Notes: a model not told the origin generated them from the sequence alone. A DNA stretch of 28,659 bases from Planctomycetota bacterium (GCA_023261465.1 JAHFOW010000005.1:1-28659); one strand, 5' to 3'; numbered from the stretch's first letter, positions 1 to 8,267 are shown. Numbers and translations are program-made.

Positions 1-1
1 T

Positions 2-535
2 CTGTACGCATTTGAAAATGCACATGTTGATTTTATCGTTAATGCCTGCGCTACCTGTGGAAGGACGCTCAAAAGGGATTATCAGCATATATTGGGAGAT
101 CGCTCCCTCGAATTTTCGAACAAAATATACGATATATCAGAATTTATTGAAAAATTTTTCCACTATGAAACAAAACAGTTAAATACCAGGATCACGTACC
201 ACGACCCTTGTCACCTGTATTGGGGACAAAACATATCAAAAGAACCACGGAATATACTAAAACGGTCAGCCCATTTCCAGGAAATGGAAACCCCGGAACG
301 ATGCTGCGGTGGCGGTGGTGTATTTAATTTATTACACTACGATCTGTCCATGAAGATCGGCGCTCATAAGGCAAAGGCTATTGAGAAAAGCGGGGCTGGG
401 ATTGTGGCAACGGGTTGTCCGGGATGCCAGCTCCAGATCGAGGATTTGCTTGCCACGCGGGGTTCACCGGTTAAATGTACACACACAATACAGATCTTGC
501 GGGATGCAATAGTGTCCTCTCATAATGAAAAGTAG
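2..535 (+). CDS. GlcF/LldE/HdrD-like iron-sulfur oxidoreductase, C-terminal part (5' end outside window)
   Basis: The reading frame is open to the left edge, so about 177 C-terminal residues are visible and the start is missing. Two cysteine-rich CCG modules can be recognised. The first shows only its tail (NACATCGRTLK near the edge). The second is complete: HDPCHL, then about 35 residues later ERCCGGGGVF, then a distal ATGCPGCQLQI CxxC pair. This CX(n)CCG-X(n)-CXXC pattern binds an Fe-S cluster in heterodisulfide reductase subunit D, the glycolate oxidase Fe-S subunit GlcF and the lactate utilisation protein LldE/LutA. In GlcF-type proteins the CCG modules follow an N-terminal 2x[4Fe-4S] ferredoxin domain and pass electrons from a FAD-linked 2-hydroxyacid dehydrogenase. 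That half, and a GlcD partner, would lie left of the window. GlcF is the best guess from the C-terminal context, but the exact substrate cannot be decided. Confidence 0.8.
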   Translation: MYAFENAHVDFIVNACATCGRTLKRDYQHILGDRSLEFSNKIYDISEFIEKFFHYETKQLNTRITYHDPCHLYWGQNISKEPRNILKRSAHFQEMETPERCCGGGGVFNLLHYDLSMKIGAHKAKAIEKSGAGIVATGCPGCQLQIEDLLATRGSPVKCTHTIQILRDAIVSSHNEK

Positions 536-568
536 GGTGGACTTCGTCGGAAACTTTCGGCGGGATGG

Positions 569-624
569 TTCGACAGGCTCACCATGAACGGATGAAAGGA
601 TACTGTTCATCCTGAGCTTGTCAA
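569..624. repeat. REP-like imperfect inverted repeat after the glcF-like gene
   Basis: Left arm TTCGACAGGCTCACCATGAAC (569-589, the last base closes the arm) is an imperfect inverted match of the right arm at 604-624, GTTCATCCTGAGCTTGTCAA plus one base. The loop is 14 nt. The element lies between two convergent genes. The arm sequence resembles a palindromic intergenic repeat family seen in many bacterial genomes. It could act as a bidirectional stop for the flanking genes, but neither arm is followed by a convincing T-run. Confidence 0.65.
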
Positions 625-699
625 AGGATTGTAAAATCTATCTCTATTTCTTGCATTATTTTTGGTTCTTCCTGTGTCTTTTAGGTAAATAAGCATATC

Positions 700-3600
700 T
701 TATTTATTTGTTGTTTTCGTATCCAGGATAATGCCGCCACCAGAAACGGACGATATCATACCAGTGACATCCCTATACCATACGTATATCGTTTTATATC
801 CATCATCGCCACTCAGATTGTATGGAACGTCTCCGGTAAAATAAGCCGTGGGCGTAATTGTTTTCCATCCAGGGCCTGTTGATGCTGGCACTGTTGCATT
901 GAGAGAAATATAATAAGCAGTAATTGCGACATCATCCATGGCTGTAAGGTTTACTACCACATTTCTTGAATGCGTCACTTTACTACCCCTATTAACCGTT
1001 AGCGAACCGACTGGCGGTGTAATGTTCAAGACAATATCATCACTCGTGGCTTTTGAGACATTTCCAGCGAAATCCTTGTACCATGCATATATGATCTTCG
1101 CCCCACTCTTGCCGCTTACTATATAAGAAACATCTTCTTTTAACCGGGGGGTGGAAGTTATATATTTCCATCCCGGATTAAAAGAAGATGGTGTGGCAAT
1201 GTCCATAGAAATATAATATCCCACTATGCCAACATTGTCGGTGGCAGAGAGATTTACGGCAACACTTCGGGAGTCTGTATATTTCTCATCATTATTTATT
1301 GTTATAAAACCATCGGGTGGCTCTGTGTCTTTGATATGAGCGGATTCGGACGCTTTTTTACTCTTATTACCTACACGTTCTTTTGCTGATTCCGGCGTTC
1401 TGATGTTCTTGTTTTTTTTGTCTACCTCAGAAACAACGGGATCAGGCGATGCTTCTTCTTTTGATACATTTTCTGCCGAAGAAGGTGTTGCCGTGTATGT
1501 TGGTTCAAGGCACGTATCCGTAATTGATACTGATGGATCTGTTGTGTCTAATATATCAAATGACATTTCATCTCCATACGTTGTTCCCGCATTGTTCCTG
1601 GCTACCACCCTATAATAGTAAGTCTTACCTTGCAATAACGCCATTATACCTGCGCTTATCACACTATCGGTAGTTCCTTCCAGGTTCTGTGGTGGGGTGG
1701 TATTACCATACTGACTACTTTCTGTTCCATATTCAAACCACGCCGTTGTGGACAATCCACAAGCATTTACCTTGCCACCCAACGTCACTGAATCCGAAGT
1801 TATATTCGACGCTGATACGGTCATCACCGTGGGTGCCATACCGTGTGCAATAATAATTCCGGTACTCCCGGTATTCCCTGTGACATCCATCGCTGTTACC
1901 GTGATCTTTATGCTGCCTAGTGGTAAACCTATGTCAGAAATTGTCCAATTTGTAGTACCATCAGCTATACCACTTCTACCCATATCGTCTGACCATGTCA
2001 CACTATTTACTCCACTTTCATCATCCTCTGCACTGCCGCCCAAACTTATCGTGCTGTTTGTACTCAGGTATTCTTTACTGGATGCGGGAGTCGTGATATT
2101 AACCACGGGCGCTGTCATATCCAGATATATTGAATCACTGGCAACCTCTGATATATTTTCAGAGGTGTCCTTATACCACACATATACTGTTTTTGTGCCA
2201 TCACCTTTACCAAGAGTAAAAGGAACATCTTCGGAGTAACTGGTTGTAAATGGCACTGATTTCCACCCTGAATCGGTTATCAATGGTTTGGTTGAATCTA
2301 TAGAAATAAAGTATCCGGCAATCCCTGCATCATCCGAAGCGGAAAGATTTAGCGTTACAGAACAAGAGTTTGTGTGATCTGCATTATTGTTAATTTTTGC
2401 AGTCCCATTCGGAATATTTTTATCTGTACTATTCACACCTTTCAACCCGGCAGCAACCGGTTCAGGGTCAGTTTGGGTAATCACTGGTGTTGCTGGTGCA
2501 GGAACACCCCTGTTACCTGTTATTTCAATGGTATCGTTACCATCATTCCCCGCTTTATCCCTTGCAGTTACCGTAGATGCAGAGTGGAGTGCGACCGAAT
2601 TTGATGTTATGTCTGTGGCGGTGTCCGTTTCCAATAAAGGCAATTTAACAGGCACGGGTAAGGACCGATTCGTAAATGTCCCATCCCCCAGTTCTCCAAG
2701 TTCGTTATATCCCCAGGCATACAAGGTGCCATCTGACTTTTCCGCTATGGAATGCATCCATCCACTGGCAATAGTAATAATATTGCTCAGGTGTTTAACC
2801 CGTACGGGCTTGTTTTTTGCGCTGAATGGAATTCCAATGCCCAATTGGCCAGCCCAATTGCATCCCCAGGCCCAGACTGTACCATCCGACTTCAGTGCTA
2901 CTGAGTGAGCGCCACCGCCGGCAATTGCAATAACATGGGAAAGACCGCCAACCTGTACGGGTATATTTCTATCAGTATCTGTCCCATCTCCAAGTTGGCC
3001 ATCGCTGTTACTTCCCCATGCCCAGACTGTGCCATCAGATTTCAATGCAAGGTTATGCGAGTTTGTATCTCCACCCAGAGCGCCTCCGGATGTAATAGCA
3101 ATAATCCCGCTCAGTCCGTTTACTTTCACCGGTGAGGTTCTCTTAATATTCGTACCATCTCCTATTTGACCTTTTTGGTTACATCCCCAGCCATAGACTT
3201 CTCCATCTTTACTTAATGCAATAGTATGGCTTCCGCCACACGCAAGTGCAATAATCCCGCCCAGTCCGTTTATCTTTTCCGGCTTATTTTTTTTACTTCC
3301 CGGGGAAGTTTCCCCTCCAATTCCTAATTGGCCATATTCATTTGCCCCCCACGTCCAGACATCCCCATTCCGATTCAGCGATACCGAATGATTACCGCCA
3401 CATGCAACGGCAATAATATCCAAAAGACCATTTACCTGCACGGGTATGTTCTTGTTTTCGGTCGTCGCATCTCCCAGTTGGCCATAATTATTTAACCCCC
3501 AGGCCCAGACGGTTCCATCTAATTTTGCCGCCACGGTATGTCCCGCGCCACCGTCAATAGCAACAACTTTCGAAATCCCGCCAACCTGTATGGGCAACGA

Positions 3601-3831
3601 CTTAGCTATGGTAGTCCCATCTCCCAGTTGGCCGAATTTGTTAGCTCCCCAAGTCCAAACTGTTCCATCGGATTTCAAGGCAACGGTATGTTCCCATCCT
3701 GCAGAAACCTGCCGGATAGTTTCAGCCAACGATACATTACAAACTATGCACAAAGCAAACAAAAGGGAAATAGGCGCTTTCGAAATTGAGCTATTAAATC
3801 TACCCAGTATACAGCTCACGGCGTTTTTCAT
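700..3831 (-). CDS. Secreted RCC1 beta-propeller protein with Ig/Fn3-like repeats
   Basis: This 1043-residue protein begins with a signal peptide (hydrophobic 20-35, likely cleavage after SLA at residue 36). Residues about 38-400 form seven RCC1 repeats with the signature HTVALKSDGTVWxWGxNxxGQLGDG, enough to close a seven-bladed propeller. The rest is extracellular beta-sandwich modules. Three related Ig-like repeats (core GYYIS..., GWKxI, VYVWYKD) occur at about 480-580, 845-945 and 950-1040. Between them lie another Ig-like domain and an Fn3-like domain (WFEYGT...YYYRVVARNNAGTTYG). A charged Lys/Glu/Ser-rich linker sits near 790-840. There is no C-terminal anchor or sorting motif. The SD is weak: GAGG about 13 nt before ATG. 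Secreted RCC1/BNR proteins usually act in surface binding, but no ligand can be assigned. It is the last gene of the minus-strand run, 83 nt after the P-II gene. Confidence 0.85.
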   Translation of the reverse strand: MKNAVSCILGRFNSSISKAPISLLFALCIVCNVSLAETIRQVSAGWEHTVALKSDGTVWTWGANKFGQLGDGTTIAKSLPIQVGGISKVVAIDGGAGHTVAAKLDGTVWAWGLNNYGQLGDATTENKNIPVQVNGLLDIIAVACGGNHSVSLNRNGDVWTWGANEYGQLGIGGETSPGSKKNKPEKINGLGGIIALACGGSHTIALSKDGEVYGWGCNQKGQIGDGTNIKRTSPVKVNGLSGIIAITSGGALGGDTNSHNLALKSDGTVWAWGSNSDGQLGDGTDTDRNIPVQVGGLSHVIAIAGGGAHSVALKSDGTVWAWGCNWAGQLGIGIPFSAKNKPVRVKHLSNIITIASGWMHSIAEKSDGTLYAWGYNELGELGDGTFTNRSLPVPVKLPLLETDTATDITSNSVALHSASTVTARDKAGNDGNDTIEITGNRGVPAPATPVITQTDPEPVAAGLKGVNSTDKNIPNGTAKINNNADHTNSCSVTLNLSASDDAGIAGYFISIDSTKPLITDSGWKSVPFTTSYSEDVPFTLGKGDGTKTVYVWYKDTSENISEVASDSIYLDMTAPVVNITTPASSKEYLSTNSTISLGGSAEDDESGVNSVTWSDDMGRSGIADGTTNWTISDIGLPLGSIKITVTAMDVTGNTGSTGIIIAHGMAPTVMTVSASNITSDSVTLGGKVNACGLSTTAWFEYGTESSQYGNTTPPQNLEGTTDSVISAGIMALLQGKTYYYRVVARNNAGTTYGDEMSFDILDTTDPSVSITDTCLEPTYTATPSSAENVSKEEASPDPVVSEVDKKNKNIRTPESAKERVGNKSKKASESAHIKDTEPPDGFITINNDEKYTDSRSVAVNLSATDNVGIVGYYISMDIATPSSFNPGWKYITSTPRLKEDVSYIVSGKSGAKIIYAWYKDFAGNVSKATSDDIVLNITPPVGSLTVNRGSKVTHSRNVVVNLTAMDDVAITAYYISLNATVPASTGPGWKTITPTAYFTGDVPYNLSGDDGYKTIYVWYRDVTGMISSVSGGGIILDTKTTNK

Positions 3832-3914
3832 AAAGACATACCCTCAGGCCAACCGTATCACGCGCAATGATGTTGGTAAAATACAGATGATTAAAAATTT
3901 TTGATAAAGAACGG

Positions 3915-4253
3915 CTAGATAGCCTTTTCGCCTCTTTCGCCAGTTCGAACACGAACAACATCCTCGATAGGGCTGACGAATATCTTACCGTCGCCAATGT
4001 TTCCCGTCCGGGCTTCTTTGACAATGCACTGGATAATTTCATCAACGGTCTTATCAGAAACAACCAGTTCTATCTGTACTTTCTTTAAAAAATCTGTTTT
4101 ATACGTTCTTCCACGCCACTGTTCTGTAATACCTTTCTGATGGCCGTGTCCTTTCACCTCAGTTACCGTCATTCCAGGATACCCAATATCTAACAGTGCA
4201 TCTTTAACCATTGCAAATCTATCTTCCCGCACAATTGCAGTAATTTTCTTCAT
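3915..4253 (-). CDS. glnB: P-II family nitrogen regulatory protein (GlnB/GlnK)
   Basis: This is a 112-residue protein, the usual P-II length. P-II trimers sense 2-oxoglutarate and ATP/ADP and control glutamine synthetase, ammonium channels and other nitrogen targets in the cytoplasm. The T-loop is recognisable: VKGHGHQKGITEQWRG then TYKTDFLKK. The uridylylation tyrosine Y51 is kept, Q39 and K40 are present, and K58 follows. The nucleotide/C-loop residues are also present: TGNIGDGKIFV (K90), R101 and R103. Position 46, a Tyr in E. coli GlnB, is Trp here, and residue 38 is His rather than Arg. A strong SD (GGGAGG, 4260-4265) lies 6 nt before the ATG. No amtB or glnA is adjacent, so GlnB versus GlnK cannot be settled. 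It follows the PLD-like gene by 78 nt on the same strand. Confidence 0.93.
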   Translation of the reverse strand: MKKITAIVREDRFAMVKDALLDIGYPGMTVTEVKGHGHQKGITEQWRGRTYKTDFLKKVQIELVVSDKTVDEIIQCIVKEARTGNIGDGKIFVSPIEDVVRVRTGERGEKAI

Positions 4254-4331
4254 GTTTATCCTCCCAATATGCTATTTCCCTCATTATGTTACATTTTCTT
4301 CCAGGCTAAATATCAAAACTAATTTAATCTG

Positions 4332-5360
4332 TTATTCTATATCCCCGTCATCCAACCGGCAAGGGGCGCTAAAACCTGGACGGGAAACTAGTTTACCCGT
4401 AAACGTGATCGTATTCCCGAGCCTTAGGCTCATAACCTTTTCAAACATCTGCCAATCAAACACAATTTCCACTTCGGCATCTTTTCCACCCTGATGACCT
4501 ACTCCAACTCTATTCCAATCCACGCGTCCCATTCCCTTATAAACGACCACCCCGTGCCATCGAACATATTTATCCTTGTATTTTTTCCACAGTTCATTCT
4601 TTTCAGAACGGGAAAGGGCGCTTTCCTTACCCAGTTGATTCCACATGTCTTCGAGTGATAGGTCTATAAAGTCCCTTGCTTTTGGTTCCTGTGCAGGTTT
4701 TAAAGATTCGTTCTCCGGTAATCCCTTGCTTAAGGGAAAACCTTGCGATACCTGGCCAGTGCTCGTCTTGTCAGAACCTGCATCAGATACAGGTAAACTT
4801 CCCTGCACAACCAGGTCTTTTTGACTCACCAAAAATGATGAAGGCTCTCCTTCTGAAAAAAGTTTACAAAATGTGTCCTTGTATGCGCGTATTTTGTCAT
4901 TATCATAAGAAAAGAGTATGGCATTATCCATGTTTCTGTCCCGATATGCCAGCCAATTGAAGACGCCCGTTATAACTACCCGGTCATCCAGAATAATAAA
5001 ATCCTCTCCTCTTTCCGCACCCTGTGAAAGTTTTAGGATTCTGACATCAAATCCTTTTTGAATTAATGCCTCTGCCAATTTTCCCCTTGAAGTTGATTTG
5101 TCATATTCAAGGATTACTACATGCGCCCGAATTCCCCTGCTTCGCGCATGTTCGAGGTCTCTGTCAATATCCAGGGCTGCAAAATCATGGATACAGATAT
5201 CCATATTCCGCCTGCAATACTCAATTCCCTCAATTACACGGTACCTGACAGAACCGCCAGGCGTAAAGGAAGATTCATCTGATGCATACGTAAAAGTGCT
5301 ATACCAGAATAAAACCAGCGTATGAATTACAAAAATAATTAATCGCTTATACATACGCAT
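4332..5360 (-). CDS. Exported phospholipase-D-like protein with degenerate HKD motif and C-terminal OB-like domain
   Basis: This is a 342-residue protein with an N-terminal signal peptide (hydrophobic 7-24, likely cut after TYA at 26). Residues about 35-170 have the PLD-fold pattern: a start resembling processive single-HKD nucleases, then ERGEDFIILDDRVVITGVFNW, which aligns with the HxKxxxxDxxxxxxGSxN region. In that alignment the catalytic His and Lys are Gly118 and Asp120, while D125, G132 and N135 remain. It is therefore probably not an active phospholipase or nuclease. A Ser/Pro/Gly-rich linker (about 175-225) leads to residues 230-340 (LSLEDMWNQLG, YKDKYVRWHGVVVYKG, LGNTITFTGKLVS), which look like an OB-fold (tRNA_anti-like) domain. 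The start overlaps the nnrD end by 14 nt with an SD (AGGGGAA) inside nnrD, so translation is probably coupled. The substrate is unknown. Confidence 0.7.
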   Translation of the reverse strand: MRMYKRLIIFVIHTLVLFWYSTFTYASDESSFTPGGSVRYRVIEGIEYCRRNMDICIHDFAALDIDRDLEHARSRGIRAHVVILEYDKSTSRGKLAEALIQKGFDVRILKLSQGAERGEDFIILDDRVVITGVFNWLAYRDRNMDNAILFSYDNDKIRAYKDTFCKLFSEGEPSSFLVSQKDLVVQGSLPVSDAGSDKTSTGQVSQGFPLSKGLPENESLKPAQEPKARDFIDLSLEDMWNQLGKESALSRSEKNELWKKYKDKYVRWHGVVVYKGMGRVDWNRVGVGHQGGKDAEVEIVFDWQMFEKVMSLRLGNTITFTGKLVSRPGFSAPCRLDDGDIE

Positions 5361-6225
5361 TTCCCCTGTATGTCATAAAAGACCTTGGCAAAGAATCGAG
5401 GATATCGGTTGCAATCAGGGAGATTTCCCCCTTCTCCTGCGCGGCAAGATCACCGGCCAGTCCGTGCAAAAACACACCGAGCTGCGCGGCCTCGAAGGCG
5501 GTGTATTGTTGACCTGAAAGGGCGGCAATCATACCCGTCAACACATCACCGGAGCCGGCAGTAGCCATTCCCGGATTACCCGTCGTATTAATATAAAACT
5601 TTTCTTCATCCATAACAATAGTCTTGTGGCCTTTCAATACAAGGGTCACATTTTTCTTTCCCCTCACAAACATTTGCGAAACTTCCATCCGTTTCGATTG
5701 CACCTCACGGGTGGAAGATGCTCCAATAAGGCGAGCCATCTCTCCGGGGTGCGGAGTCAGAATAATCTGCTTTTTTATCTGACCCAGTATTTCAGGATTA
5801 TCAGCAAGGGCATTAATACCATCGGCATCCAACACAAGAGGACGATCCACATTTTGTAACAACCACTGCACCAGATTCCGGGTCTCCGGATACTGGGACA
5901 AACCAGGACCGATGGCGACAACATCAAACCGTTGGGAGAAATCAAGGATGTCCTGTCGCCCCAACTCCGACAGGGTTTTTGCCGGTGTTTCAGGGAGTGG
6001 ATGAGTCATAACACAGGTCAATTTTGACGCCACAACCCCGTGAAGGCTCTCCGGAATCCCCAGCGTTACAATGCCCGCGCCTGCGCGCAGGGCAGCCATG
6101 CTGCACATATACGCAGCGCCTGTCATGCCCTGGGAACCTGCCAGCACGAACACCCGTCCATAGTCCCCCTTATGGGTATCCGGTTTTCGCGACCGGATCT
6201 TCGGAATTTCTTTTACTTCATACAT
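5347..6225 (-). CDS. nnrD: ADP/ATP-dependent (S)-NAD(P)H-hydrate dehydratase
   Basis: This is a 292-residue YjeF_C/carbohydrate-kinase-fold protein. It repairs NADHX and NADPHX, the hydrated damaged forms of NAD(P)H, using ADP or ATP in the cytoplasm. The motifs appear in order: HKGDYGRVFVLAGS (18-31), VLDADGINAL (131-140), LTPHPGEMARL (156-166), VLKGHKTIV (196-204) and the catalytic GNPGMATAGSGDVLTG (216-231, Asp227). Many bacteria fuse this domain behind the NnrE epimerase domain (AIBP). Here it stands alone, so an epimerase would be encoded elsewhere. The gene lies 18 nt after larB and overlaps the PLD-like gene, which suggests one transcript. An AGAGAGG stretch about 11 nt upstream serves as SD for the ATG. 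Confidence 0.93.
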   Translation of the reverse strand: MYEVKEIPKIRSRKPDTHKGDYGRVFVLAGSQGMTGAAYMCSMAALRAGAGIVTLGIPESLHGVVASKLTCVMTHPLPETPAKTLSELGRQDILDFSQRFDVVAIGPGLSQYPETRNLVQWLLQNVDRPLVLDADGINALADNPEILGQIKKQIILTPHPGEMARLIGASSTREVQSKRMEVSQMFVRGKKNVTLVLKGHKTIVMDEEKFYINTTGNPGMATAGSGDVLTGMIAALSGQQYTAFEAAQLGVFLHGLAGDLAAQEKGEISLIATDILDSLPRSFMTYRGNAYV

Positions 6226-6243
6226 AAAACAATAACCCTCTCT

Positions 6244-6996
6244 TTATCTCCGTGTACGGTTGATCAATGATGCGACATACGCAGCTCCAAAGCCGTTGTC
6301 AATATTTACCACGGAAACACCGGAGGCGCAACTGTTCAACATAGATAAAAGCGGGGTTACACCCAAAAAGCTGGCGCCGTAACCAATACTGGTTGGCACA
6401 CCAATAACAGGGCAATCTACTAATCCCCCAACAACACTTGCCAAAGCGCCTTCCATCCCTGCGACAACAATAATCACGTTGGCCTTGAGTAGCTCGCTGT
6501 GGCTCTTCATCAACCGGTGAATGCCCGCCACGCCGACATCGTACAACACCTTTACTCTATTCCCCATAATTTCCGCTGTTACCCGCGCCTCCTCAGCAAC
6601 GGGGATATCAGAAGTGCCAGCCGTTATAATCAGGACAAGTCCCTTGTTTGGCTTTCTCCGTGTCTTTCGCATGGTTATTGTCCGCGCCTGTTCATGGTAA
6701 ACGGCCTCCGGAAATTCACCGGCAACAGCCGCATAAACTTCAGGGGTTGCACGGGTCGCAAGCATGTCATTTCCCCCGGCAACGATGTGTTCTGCAATCC
6801 TTACCACCTGCTCAGGGGTCTTGCCCAGGCAAAAAATTACCTCCGGAAAACCACATCGAATATTGCGATGGCTATCCACCTTGGCAAAACCAATATCCTT
6901 GTAAGGCAACTCTTTGATCTTTCCCAGAACATTATCAATTGATACTTTTCCACTTTTATAGCTTTCTAATAATTGTTTTATAACGTCAATGTCCAT
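6244..6996 (-). CDS. larB: Nickel-pincer cofactor biosynthesis protein LarB
   Basis: This is a 250-residue protein with a C-terminal PurE (AIR carboxylase)-like domain. LarB carboxylates and hydrolyses nicotinic acid adenine dinucleotide to give the pyridine-dicarboxylate precursor of the nickel-pincer nucleotide used by lactate racemase-type enzymes. Supporting sequence: the helical N-terminus (LLESYKSGKVSIDNVL), GFPEVIFCLGKTPEQ (about 49-63), LATRATPEVYAA, LIITAGTSDIPVAEEA (122-137), DVGVAGIHR (153-161), VVAGMEGALASVVGGLVDCPVIGVPTS (177-203, Cys195 probably the adduct-forming cysteine) and the terminal NIDNGFGAA. Length and motif order match the family. larA, larC and larE are not in the window. 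It sits upstream of nnrD in the same run. LarB-like proteins are also common in genomes without a recognised lactate racemase. Confidence 0.92.
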   Translation of the reverse strand: MDIDVIKQLLESYKSGKVSIDNVLGKIKELPYKDIGFAKVDSHRNIRCGFPEVIFCLGKTPEQVVRIAEHIVAGGNDMLATRATPEVYAAVAGEFPEAVYHEQARTITMRKTRRKPNKGLVLIITAGTSDIPVAEEARVTAEIMGNRVKVLYDVGVAGIHRLMKSHSELLKANVIIVVAGMEGALASVVGGLVDCPVIGVPTSIGYGASFLGVTPLLSMLNSCASGVSVVNIDNGFGAAYVASLINRTRR

Positions 6997-7248
6997 GATT
7001 AATATATGTATAGAAATTTCAAAGTTGTAGAACGAAGCGGTGCTTCGTTATAAGCAAAGTACCACTTCGCTCTCCATAAAAAGTCGCTGCCACAGACAAC
7101 CTAATTTAATGTTACTGAAGCCAAAGTTGCGAGCCGAAGGCAAAGCAAACCCCTCTTTTTAATTATGAGAGAAAGATTGCGTCTCTATCGTCCGCAATGA
7201 CATTTGTACGGTACGCTTTTTCTGAAACGATACACTAGTTTACCCATT
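6997..7248. repeat. Intergenic region with two palindromic elements between tsaD and larB
   Basis: This is a 252-nt non-coding gap. A perfect 8-bp hairpin AACGAAGC-GGT-GCTTCGTT lies at 7031-7049. A second palindrome (ATTGCG at 7176-7181, CGCAAT at 7193-7198) sits in a sequence reading like a decayed copy of the common ATTGC...GCAATGAC intergenic repeat. Neither has a proper T-tract for a minus-strand terminator. No small ORF with an SD was seen. A promoter for larB may be here but none stands out. Confidence 0.5.
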
Positions 7249-8256
7249 TTATGGAATAGCTTCAATATCGAGTCCTGAAATATCCCCCTCTAAATATTTT
7301 TTATAGGCCAACCCTGCAACCATAGCGGCGTTATCGGTACAAAGCTTAAAAGACGGATAATACAGGGGAATGCCTGATTCCCGTGATTTCTCATTCAATC
7401 TCTGTCGCAATCGGGAGTTTGCAGCTACACCGCCGCCCATGAGTATTCCATTCACATTATACATTTTTGCCGCCAGGATGGTCTTGTCGACAAGGACGTC
7501 AATCACCGCTTCCTGAAAGCTTGCGGCAATGTTTGCGATCTCCTGTTCAGATAGTGATTTGGATTTCCCGGTCTTTACATCCTGTCCCTTGTAATAATAC
7601 AACACCGCGGTTTTGAGTCCGCTAAAGCTAAAATCGAGGGAATCCTTATCAAGATACGAACGCGGGAATAACACAGCGCTGTGATTTCCCTGTTTTGCAA
7701 GTTTGTCAATGACAGGTCCACCTGGATAGCCAAGGCCGAGTATTTTTGATACTTTATCGAATGCCTCACCTGCCGCATCGTCAATGGTGCTACCTAACAG
7801 AACGTGCTTCGTCGCGCTTTCCGAGAGGAAAATCGTGGTATGTCCGCCTGAAACAACAAGGCCAATCGCGGGATACCGGATAGTATCGTGCTCAAGATTG
7901 TTTGCATAAATATGGGCATGGAGGTGGTTGACCGCTATGAGAGGGACATCCAGTATCATACTCAACGTCTTTGCAGTGGTCACACCGATCAGTAATGCGC
8001 CAATCAGACCCGGTGTATTAACGACACCAATTGCGTCAATTTCCTTAAGGCTTATCTTTGCGTCAGACATGGCATTATCAATAATGCCAATAATAGATTC
8101 CAGGTGCGCACGACTGGCAATATCGGGAACAACACCGCCAAACTGCCGGTGTAATTCATCCTGAGACAGAATAATACTCGACACAACTTCTTCGCCATCC
8201 TTTACAAGAGCAGCCGAAGTTTCATCACAGGATGTTTCAATACCGAGAATCAACAT
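7249..8256 (-). CDS. tsaD: tRNA N6-adenosine threonylcarbamoyltransferase TsaD
   Basis: This is a 335-residue ASKHA-fold protein of standard family length. With TsaB and TsaE it transfers threonylcarbamoyl from TC-AMP to A37 of ANN-decoding tRNAs (t6A) in the cytoplasm. Motifs: MLILGIETSCDETSAALV at the start, QFGGVVPDIASRAH (38-51), the metal-binding HLHAHIYAN with H111 and H115, VVSGGHT (134-140), a DDAAGEAFDKVSKILGLGYPGG stretch, GGGVAANSRLR and the distal LCTDNAAMVAGLAY with the third metal ligand Asp. The ATG has no visible SD. It lies only 11 nt downstream of the T-tract of a perfect hairpin, so transcription must pass through or start very close to this structure. Confidence 0.96.
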   Translation of the reverse strand: MLILGIETSCDETSAALVKDGEEVVSSIILSQDELHRQFGGVVPDIASRAHLESIIGIIDNAMSDAKISLKEIDAIGVVNTPGLIGALLIGVTTAKTLSMILDVPLIAVNHLHAHIYANNLEHDTIRYPAIGLVVSGGHTTIFLSESATKHVLLGSTIDDAAGEAFDKVSKILGLGYPGGPVIDKLAKQGNHSAVLFPRSYLDKDSLDFSFSGLKTAVLYYYKGQDVKTGKSKSLSEQEIANIAASFQEAVIDVLVDKTILAAKMYNVNGILMGGGVAANSRLRQRLNEKSRESGIPLYYPSFKLCTDNAAMVAGLAYKKYLEGDISGLDIEAIP

Positions 8257-8267
8257 AGTGTAAACAT

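Noticed and set aside
1748..2908. Long plus-strand open frames of 163 and 173 residues
   Set aside because: They are antisense to the RCC1/Ig protein, whose repeat-rich codons leave the opposite strand open. They have no recognisable domain.
2680..3800. Regularly spaced similar DNA segments that could suggest a CRISPR array
   Set aside because: Spacing of about 150-170 bp and matching codon phase show these are the RCC1 protein repeats.
4695..4755. CCCTTGCTTAAGGG palindrome inside the PLD-like gene as a second in-frame repeat insertion
   Set aside because: It is short, lies in a low-complexity linker and has no second block. Chance cannot be excluded, so it is not called as a repeat element.
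4850..5250. Active phospholipase D or nuclease in the PLD-like gene
   Set aside because: The His and Lys of the HKD motif are Gly and Asp in the only matching segment.
6499..6942. Plus-strand 147-residue frame over larB
   Set aside because: Antisense shadow of a clear LarB coding sequence; no SD and no domain.
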